10,510 nt of DNA from Candidatus Woesebacteria bacterium RIFCSPHIGHO2_01_FULL_44_10. Lineage in GTDB: Bacteria > Patescibacteriota > Microgenomatia > UBA8517. Of the stretch, positions 1 to 3,709 are shown piece after piece (position 1 is the stretch's first letter; every line of letters starts with the position of its first letter). Where the stretch lies: the NCBI GenBank assembly GCA_001792465.1, contig MGGO01000014.1, positions 2,566-13,075 of the forward strand, given 5' to 3'. The position numbers and the translations under genes are program-made. Under the pieces are notes generated by a model. The model worked only from the letters and a program-made list of their open reading frames with translations, had not been told where the DNA came from and did no database searches.

Positions 1-342
1 TAAACTGGCCATGTCACCAACTGAAGCGTGACCATATCCCCGGAACAATTCATCGAGTTTTTGATCCGGGTCAACTCCTTTCTCACCCATCTCTTGCATA
101 ATTTCCCAGGGCATCCCCGGCGCGCGTGAGTGTCTGGCTCCAGCCCAAGCTCTATGTGCCGCAGTTCGCTTATCAGGATTGGCAACCGTTGTCGTCACAA
201 CAACACCAATGTCTAAATCTTCCAGACAAATCAAGCGCAAACCAGTTTGCTCAGCAGAATAAACAAACCAGCGGTAACCATCTTGTGTAAACAGTTCTCT
301 TTCGGGGGCAATTTCATTTGCACCAGGGAATCTTTCAATCAC
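1..342 (-). CDS. ThyX-like protein (FAD-dependent thymidylate synthase family), N-terminal part, runs off left edge
   Basis: I read a minus-strand frame with no stop from a GTG at 340-342 to the window edge, giving 114 residues. The stretch around residues 70-112 (ARHSRAP, then a DxKLxEL helix, then GYGHASVGDMA) resembles the N-terminal half of ThyX-type thymidylate synthases, where an 'aR.S....' segment is followed by a 'GH.S..e' segment. ThyX methylates dUMP to dTMP using methylene-tetrahydrofolate and FAD. The signature RHRxxSxxxxR motif would lie beyond the window, so the call rests on partial similarity. The GTG start is chosen because a -35/-10 promoter sits exactly six bases upstream. 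A dCTP deaminase-like gene (1737-2465) lies in the same block, and its product would feed the same dUMP/dTMP pathway. It could instead be a catalytically inactive ThyX homologue. Confidence 0.5.
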   Translation of the reverse strand, partial: MIERFPGANEIAPERELFTQDGYRWFVYSAEQTGLRLICLEDLDIGVVVTTTVANPDKRTAAHRAWAGARHSRAPGMPWEIMQEMGEKGVDPDQKLDELFRGYGHASVGDMASL

Positions 343-377
343 TGAGACTTTTTATCAGACTGCCCGAAAGAAATCAA
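343..377 (-). promoter_or_regulatory. Leaderless promoter of the ThyX-like gene
   Basis: Read on the minus strand: TTGATT (372-377), 17-nt spacer, TAAAAA (349-354), six bases, then the GTG start. With normal promoter geometry +1 falls on the G of GTG. There is no room for a Shine-Dalgarno sequence. Two other promoters in the left block have the same layout. Confidence 0.65.
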
Positions 378-409
378 CTACCAGATATCGAGCAATTTTG
401 TCTGGTTTT

Positions 410-1042
410 CTATTCGTGCGTGGCAAGATATTTATTGGCAAAGGAGACTAGTTCGCGATCGGTCATTCTGGGTTCAAGGTCAACCCCACCAGACCGCAGG
501 TCCCTCATTATTTTGAGCGCTCCATTCCAGGCTGCCTGTTCATCGTCCAGTCTACTTCGCTCCCTATATTCATCCTCACCCATTTTTGAATACCTTAAAG
601 CGTGATCAATTTCATGGAGAGTACCAAATCTCATTCCATCACCCAAAATCCCGGGGAAAAGGTAGGCACCCCACTGATCAGCGTTGGCTCTCCAAACTGA
701 TGGGGTTATCGGGATGGAAACTGTAAAAGTTTTTCTGGCCGCTCGCGGCCGTCCAAAAAAGTCATCCGTACACCTCCCCGCATCTATAAATTGCCAGCAA
801 GAGGCAAGCAGCTCATCCATTTTCACCATTCCGCCGGGCGTAGTTACGACAAAATTATTTATAACTATCCATGAATCTGTTTCCAAGAAATTTTTATAAT
901 CATCTTCATAATCTACCCCAACAAGGCGATAATCCCATCTTGTCGCCTCAACCTTCACTTTTACGAGTTCGTCCTGATAAACTTCGGTTTTTGAGCTATA
1001 AATTCTTATCTGTTCTAGATTAGGACTAACCCTCTCTGACAT
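410..1042 (-). CDS. Hypothetical protein with HExxH metalloprotease-like motif
   Basis: This 210-residue protein matches no named family that I recognise. Residues 141-150 read TLHEIDHALR, a clean HExxH zinc-binding motif (H143, E144, H147). A DDEQAAW segment about 20 residues later supplies a glutamate (E168) that could be the third zinc ligand, as in gluzincin-type peptidases. That arrangement suggests a zincin fold, but substrate and activity are unknown. No signal peptide or membrane segment is visible, so it is probably cytoplasmic. The N-terminal 130 residues are mixed alpha/beta with no motif I know. The ATG start at 1042 is supported by a promoter whose +1 coincides with it. The gene is transcribed separately from its neighbours but shares their promoter design. 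Confidence 0.75.
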   Translation of the reverse strand: MSERVSPNLEQIRIYSSKTEVYQDELVKVKVEATRWDYRLVGVDYEDDYKNFLETDSWIVINNFVVTTPGGMVKMDELLASCWQFIDAGRCTDDFFGRPRAARKTFTVSIPITPSVWRANADQWGAYLFPGILGDGMRFGTLHEIDHALRYSKMGEDEYRERSRLDDEQAAWNGALKIMRDLRSGGVDLEPRMTDRELVSFANKYLATHE

Positions 1043-1077
1043 AAATGCCTTTTACCAAACCGCCCAGGACAAGTCAA
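1043..1077 (-). promoter_or_regulatory. Leaderless promoter of the HExxH gene
   Basis: Read on the minus strand: TTGACT (1072-1077), 17-nt spacer, TAAAAG (1049-1054), six bases, ATG. The spacer end GGTTTGG next to the -10 closely matches the dCTP deaminase promoter (GGGTTTGG). No ribosome binding site is present between +1 and the ATG. Confidence 0.7.
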
Positions 1078-1094
1078 CTACTGATATTAAGTGG

Positions 1095-1109
1095 TTCAGT
1101 CAGACTGAA
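1095..1109. repeat. 15-nt palindrome after the M23 gene
   Basis: TTCAGTC and GACTGAA are perfect inverted arms around a single central base. It lies two bases beyond the stop of the M23 peptidase gene and about 18 bases upstream of the -35 box of the next gene. No T-tract follows on the minus strand, so it is a poor intrinsic terminator. An operator or a small RNA-end hairpin is possible. Confidence 0.4.
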
Positions 1110-1111
1110 AA

Positions 1112-1744
1112 CTAGGATAACCTCTTGAATAATAAAAGAGGATTTATTGGTGTTTTCCATCGGTACCAACATTCTATATGAAGATGGCTGTTTGTATCCC
1201 CGTAGACGTTTTTAACATCTTCTTGAACCGTCTCTAAAAATTTCCCAGACATCCTCCCAAAATATCCTACTTCCCCGATCATTTCACGCTGATCAACCTC
1301 TTTCTTTACCCTCACTTCTTCACCAACTACTAATCCCCTAATCTCGGCAAATTTATCAGAAATTACTTTCCAATCTAAATGGCCAAAAATATAATAAATA
1401 CCAGAATTCCCAATCATTATAATATCCAACATCGCTTGCCGCTCGTTAATAGACAGTTCTACGATCTTTCCGGTTTCGGGAGTTAAAACATGGGTCCCTA
1501 CGGCAACTTGTATATCAACACCCCAATGTTTTCCTGAAGAAGGTAACCCGCAGTTGGGCATGTCATAAAAACAGTTTAAATGCATATTTTGCGTATTTGG
1601 ATCCACCGGCCAATCTAGCGACCACATCAAATGTCTAATCTCTTCCGGCAGGAATCCTTTTACTGATTCTTTACAATATCTTTTTTTATCGCCGGCAAAG
1701 GCCCACTGGTGGGGAATTACTTGTTGTTTGGATCTCTCAAGCAT
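1112..1744 (-). CDS. M23 (LytM-like) peptidase domain protein without signal peptide
   Basis: The 210-residue product carries the zinc-site signature of M23 peptidases. There is HWGVD (H73, D77) followed by an 'aVGThVlTPetGkIVeL' beta segment, then FGHLD (H122), then SHLHIEC (H187, H189). M23 enzymes cut peptidoglycan peptide cross-links or glycine bridges, normally outside the membrane. Here there is no signal peptide, lipobox or membrane helix, which is odd for a wall enzyme; holin-like release, export by another route, or a non-wall substrate are all possible. I prefer the ATG at 1744, which overlaps the last 8 nt of the deaminase gene with a GGAG about 12 nt upstream. An in-frame TTG at 1762 would add six residues. 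It has no promoter of its own and is probably cotranscribed with the deaminase gene. Confidence 0.75.
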   Translation of the reverse strand: MLERSKQQVIPHQWAFAGDKKRYCKESVKGFLPEEIRHLMWSLDWPVDPNTQNMHLNCFYDMPNCGLPSSGKHWGVDIQVAVGTHVLTPETGKIVELSINERQAMLDIIMIGNSGIYYIFGHLDWKVISDKFAEIRGLVVGEEVRVKKEVDQREMIGEVGYFGRMSGKFLETVQEDVKNVYGDTNSHLHIECWYRWKTPINPLLLFKRLS

Positions 1745-2465
1745 CAGATTCAGATTCTCCAACTTCCCAGTCTTTCCACATCTGAGGCAACATGTGGTGG
1801 GGTAACCATTCTTTCTTTACTCTTTCTAGATCTTGCTCCGTTTGGTACTTACCTTCTTGCACATAGTCAGTTCCGGAGAAAGTGTCAACTTGAAAAAAAG
1901 CAATTTGAGCAACTCGCCTGCCAACCACTAATGGTATTGCATAATATCGTGAGTTATTGGTAACTTCCATCGTCCATCGGTTAATGTAACCTACATCGCC
2001 CCAACCAGCACATTTGCAGATTTCAATAAAATTCCTACCTAAAGAAGACCTCGCCTTCATCATTGTTGTTACACAGTTCCTCCCACCGATAAATTCCTGA
2101 GTATGACAAAGCACAGTCTCTTGGGGTCGAATGATAATAACGCGATCATCAGGATCGATACCCTCGGGAACGGGTGTTCTGGAGTCTGCAAACACCATAC
2201 GCGCCCGCTCCGCGTATTCCGGTCTCCCCCACACGTCTCTAATATGATCTCGATCCCAGGGAGAATAAAATCCCGGATTAATAGTAACCGGTGCTTGCTC
2301 CCTAAAAAAATGCGATCCTAAAGTCACATCATAGCTTGCAGTCCCCAGATTTCTTGAATCAAAGGGGTCAATTGCGACATTCCCTGCCTGCATGTGAGCC
2401 AAAATAGCATCTCGGGAGAGAAGTGAATATTTGATTGAATCTAAGCCGCCCTCTCTGTCAATCAT
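1737..2465 (-). CDS. dcd: dCTP deaminase / dUTPase-family protein
   Basis: The 242-residue protein has the trimeric dCTP deaminase/dUTPase beta fold signature. The N-terminal LLSRDAILAHMQAG helix and the GTASYDVTLG segment (41-50) match the Dcd start. RSSLGR (139-144) is the phosphate-binding serine/arginine motif. The segment at 162-172 contains E167 at the position of the deaminating glutamate of E. coli Dcd. VGRRVAQIAFFQ (181-192) matches the family's 'pG..igql.f.' strand, and KYQ (206-208) matches the C-terminal nucleotide-closing segment. Dcd converts dCTP to dUTP, and bifunctional members continue to dUMP. It is longer than typical Dcd (about 190 residues) owing to extra sequence at roughly 55-110 and a C-terminal extension. 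The ATG at 2465 lies at the predicted +1. It overlaps the M23 gene. The exact activity (deaminase, dUTPase or both) cannot be settled from sequence alone. Confidence 0.8.
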   Translation of the reverse strand: MIDREGGLDSIKYSLLSRDAILAHMQAGNVAIDPFDSRNLGTASYDVTLGSHFFREQAPVTINPGFYSPWDRDHIRDVWGRPEYAERARMVFADSRTPVPEGIDPDDRVIIIRPQETVLCHTQEFIGGRNCVTTMMKARSSLGRNFIEICKCAGWGDVGYINRWTMEVTNNSRYYAIPLVVGRRVAQIAFFQVDTFSGTDYVQEGKYQTEQDLERVKKEWLPHHMLPQMWKDWEVGESESDA

Positions 2466-2500
2466 TGTGTCTTTTTACCAAACCCACTCCACAAAATCAA
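2466..2500 (-). promoter_or_regulatory. Leaderless promoter of the dCTP deaminase-like gene
   Basis: Read on the minus strand: TTGATT (2495-2500), 17-nt spacer ending GGGTTTGG, TAAAAA (2472-2477), six bases, ATG. It has the same spacing as the two promoters at 343-377 and 1043-1077. It faces away from the plus-strand promoter at 2512-2520, so the two form a compact divergent control region. Confidence 0.7.
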
Positions 2501-2511
2501 CTGGTGAAAAA

Positions 2512-2527
2512 TGCTATGATTATTTTA
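2512..2527 (+). promoter_or_regulatory. Extended -10 promoter of the 36-aa ORF
   Basis: TGCTATGAT (2512-2520) is a TGnTATnAT extended -10 element. It is followed by seven bases and then ATG at 2528, so the predicted transcript has essentially no leader. No good -35 hexamer is visible at the usual distance, as is common for extended -10 promoters. Confidence 0.45.
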
Positions 2528-2635
2528 ATGACTGTGCGAAATAAAGCCGCTTGGTTGAAAACTTTTTCCAACATCTCCGGCAACTTATCGGCCGGTATGT
2601 GGCTCTCTTTTAAATTTGAAAGGGTTATAAAATGA
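2528..2635 (+). CDS. Small hypothetical protein, 36 aa
   Basis: The ORF begins MTVRNKAAWLKTF, continues through a GNLSAGMWLSF segment and ends in a basic tail. The frame is open further upstream, but the ATG at 2528 is favoured because an extended -10 box lies seven bases before it. The upstream extension would run antisense through the deaminase promoter. The stop TGA overlaps the ATG of the next ORF, which suggests translational coupling. I do not recognise the family. The NLSAG segment is only mildly hydrophobic. Together with the next ORF it could be the first half of a small membrane protein that has been split. It may also be non-coding, since short length limits certainty. Confidence 0.45.
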   Translation: MTVRNKAAWLKTFSNISGNLSAGMWLSFKFERVIK

Positions 2636-2766
2636 ACTCGGATAATTTTTGGAACATAACGACTTCGGCACAAGTGTCAACAGCTCTACTCCTGATTGCC
2701 ATTGCTCTTGTCTATATCGCCTTTAAACTCTCTGAGGGTAAAAAGCCGGCCAGATCTTCAAGGTAG
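2632..2766 (+). CDS. Small single-pass membrane protein, 44 aa
   Basis: ATG at 2632 to TAG at 2766 encodes 44 residues. A polar N-terminus (MNSDNFWNITTSAQVS) is followed by one strong membrane helix (TALLLIAIALVYIAFKL, about residues 17-33) and a short basic tail (EGKKPARSSR), predicting the N-terminus outside and C-terminus inside. AAAGGG seven bases before the ATG is a usable ribosome binding site. The ATG overlaps the stop of the 36-aa ORF by 4 nt (ATGA). The gene ends inside the decayed topA tail that runs on the opposite strand. The function is unknown. Confidence 0.55.
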   Translation: MNSDNFWNITTSAQVSTALLLIAIALVYIAFKLSEGKKPARSSR

Positions 2767-2873
2767 TTTTTGTCCTTTTTTAACCCTTGGGTCTTTCCAG
2801 GAAGCCCATTTACAATCCGGGTAGCGGCTGCAACCAACGAACTTGCCAAATCTGCCGACTCACCCAACTTGTA
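2758..2873 (-). pseudogene. Remnant of topA 3' end (chimeric zinc-ribbon tail)
   Basis: On the minus strand, behind the TGA at 2860-2862, the frame reads VGRFGKFV, then GCSRYPDCKWASWKDP, then RVKKGQKLP and a stop. The first part matches the first C-terminal zinc ribbon of the intact TopA (VGRFGKFVSC). The rest matches the second ribbon (GCSRYPDCKWASWKDPRVKK). Bases 2789-2832 are identical over 44 nt to topA bases 3737-3780. The two ribbons appear joined at their shared (G)xCSRxPDC motif, as a deletion between homologous ribbon repeats would produce. The TGA aligns with a CGA (Arg) codon of topA. There is no start codon or body of a second topA, so this is a fragment or a tail lost from the 102-aa gene. 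Confidence 0.75.
2789..2832. repeat. 44-nt direct repeat, copy 1 (topA tail remnant)
   Basis: It is identical at every base to 3737-3780 in the topA 3' end, in the same orientation and 948 nt apart. The flanks diverge quickly on both sides. Perfect identity in a stretch that no longer appears to be coding implies a recent duplication or gene conversion from topA. Confidence 0.9.
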
Positions 2874-3168
2874 ATCTGCCCATTATAATATCAGCTGTAA
2901 TTTCACCCTTCGGATTTGGTGCAAAAAGGTAGTCGATAAAATCTTCAGGATTTGTCTCATGGCCTTCTACTTGGTAAATTCCTGCTCTGTATCTAATTTG
3001 GGATTCAATAAGGTCCCATAAGGTTCCTTCTTCTCCTCCGACAAATGAACCCCAAGATAGCAGTTCTCCACCAAGTTTTTCTCCTTCGTCCGGGTAAGCT
3101 TTTTCAAAAGCAACTACTTTGTCTAAAAATACCTCTCGAAGCGGTGTACTTGATACCTGCTCTGCCAT
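2860..3168 (-). CDS. Hypothetical protein, 102 aa, with a strong Shine-Dalgarno
   Basis: The product is acidic and soluble, with helical N-terminal sequence (REVFLDKVVAFEKAYPDEGEKL) and no cysteine pairs, signal peptide or membrane helix. I recognise no family. Translation start is secure, because the ATG at 3168 follows a 12-nt perfect complement of the 16S 3' end with a 5-nt spacer. The stop TGA is followed in the same frame by a topA-like zinc-ribbon tail of 33 codons. The last few residues (about GRLQVG) may therefore already derive from topA sequence. The gene could be an intact small gene abutting a topA fragment, or the surviving front of a longer protein whose zinc ribbon was cut off by a nonsense mutation. 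Confidence 0.65.
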   Translation of the reverse strand: MAEQVSSTPLREVFLDKVVAFEKAYPDEGEKLGGELLSWGSFVGGEEGTLWDLIESQIRYRAGIYQVEGHETNPEDFIDYLFAPNPKGEITADIIMGRLQVG

Positions 3169-3173
3169 TTTTT

Positions 3174-3185
3174 ATCACCTCCTTA
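3174..3185 (-). promoter_or_regulatory. Full-length Shine-Dalgarno of the 102-aa ORF
   Basis: On the minus strand TAAGGAGGTGAT is complementary over all 12 bases to the canonical 3' end of 16S rRNA, five bases before the ATG. It fixes the start codon. It contrasts with the leaderless genes around it. Confidence 0.85.
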
Positions 3186-3209
3186 ACACAAAAACCGATT
3201 AAATGTTAA

Positions 3210-3253
3210 GCAGCTTATAGCTGCAAATTACTAAAATGCAAGTTTAAAGTCAA
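3210..3253 (-). promoter_or_regulatory. Promoter with overlapping palindrome, 102-aa ORF
   Basis: Read on the minus strand: TTGACT (3248-3253), 17-nt spacer, TAATTT (3225-3230). The -10 is weak, with TAGTAA at 3228-3233 as an alternative. A palindrome, GCAGCT-TAT-AGCTGC (3210-3224), starts right after the -10 and covers the predicted +1 near 3218. That is a classical repressor-operator position; it could also form a short 5' hairpin in the mRNA. Confidence 0.45.
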
Positions 3254-3265
3254 TAGTTCGTTCAT

Positions 3266-3670
3266 TTAACCAAAACTTGGCGGGTTTGTAATTACATCCT
3301 TTATAAAACCGCCAACCTTGTCCCAAAAAGACTCCGGCAAAGGCATTATGGATGGGTCAGTGTTGGTTAGAAACAATTTATAGCCATTGTCTGAGTTGTC
3401 GTCGACGAACTTTCTAAAAATACTAGGTAGTTCGTGACCCTCTCGAGCAACCATTTTGTGAATCTTGTGGATGGTAGCCGTTGAGCCGTTAAGAGAAAGT
3501 GTGACAAATGCTTTGACCAAGGTATCACCCTTGTCGCGGGCATTCAAATAATAATCAGTTTCCTTTTCGCCAATTAACTCTGCAATATGGGGCGGTATTC
3601 TGGTTAAATAAACAACACATTTACCTGGGCCTACGTCTTCTGGAGATCCGGTTGTGCGTTCAGCTCCCAC
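3266..3670 (-). CDS. Hypothetical protein, 134 aa
   Basis: The protein starts at GTG 3670, placed nine bases after a -10 box. The predicted order is a strand-rich middle (KCVVYLTRIPPHIAELIG, then AFVTLSLNGSTATIHKIHKMV), a helix (ELPSIFRKFVDD), a strand (YKLFLTNT) and a C-terminal FWDKVGGF segment. The last part faintly recalls the 'F(Y/W).k.GF' end of GNAT acetyltransferases. The acetyl-CoA loop (Q/RxxGxG/A) is absent, so I do not assign that function. There is no signal peptide or membrane helix. It lies directly downstream of topA but has its own promoter inside the topA 3' end, so it may be expressed both by read-through and independently. Confidence 0.65.
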   Translation of the reverse strand: MGAERTTGSPEDVGPGKCVVYLTRIPPHIAELIGEKETDYYLNARDKGDTLVKAFVTLSLNGSTATIHKIHKMVAREGHELPSIFRKFVDDNSDNGYKLFLTNTDPSIMPLPESFWDKVGGFIKDVITNPPSFG

Positions 3671-3709
3671 CGGAATCTAATTTTAAAGGAAACTTTCACA
3701 AACTGTCAA
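3671..3709 (-). promoter_or_regulatory. Promoter of the 134-aa gene nested in the topA end
   Basis: Read on the minus strand: TTGACA (3704-3709, consensus), 18-nt spacer, TAAAAT (3680-3685), nine bases, GTG start. The predicted leader is about 3 nt. The topA stop codon TGA (3706-3708) lies within the -35 hexamer. Confidence 0.65.

Noticed and set aside
1095..1109. Palindrome as an intrinsic terminator of the M23 gene
   Set aside because: No U-tract follows on the minus strand, and the stem with a realistic loop is only about 5 bp.
1745..1762. TTG 1762 as start of the M23 gene
   Set aside because: There is no spaced ribosome binding site for the TTG. The ATG at 1744 has GGAG about 12 nt upstream and only a short overlap with the preceding gene. 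The TTG cannot be fully excluded.
2435..2527. Upstream extension of the 36-aa ORF to TTG 2435
   Set aside because: It runs antisense through the start and promoter of the dCTP deaminase-like gene, and the promoter for this ORF lies downstream of that TTG.
2758..2862. TGA read as glycine, joining the 102-aa ORF to the zinc-ribbon tail by an alternative genetic code
   Set aside because: PBP2, dprA and topA all end in TGA at positions that make sense as stops (two are ATGA overlaps), and family motifs finish just before them. Code 11 fits better.
3266..3670. GNAT acetyltransferase call for the 134-aa protein
   Set aside because: Only the C-terminal FWDKVGGF is suggestive. The acetyl-CoA binding Q/RxxGxG/A loop is missing.
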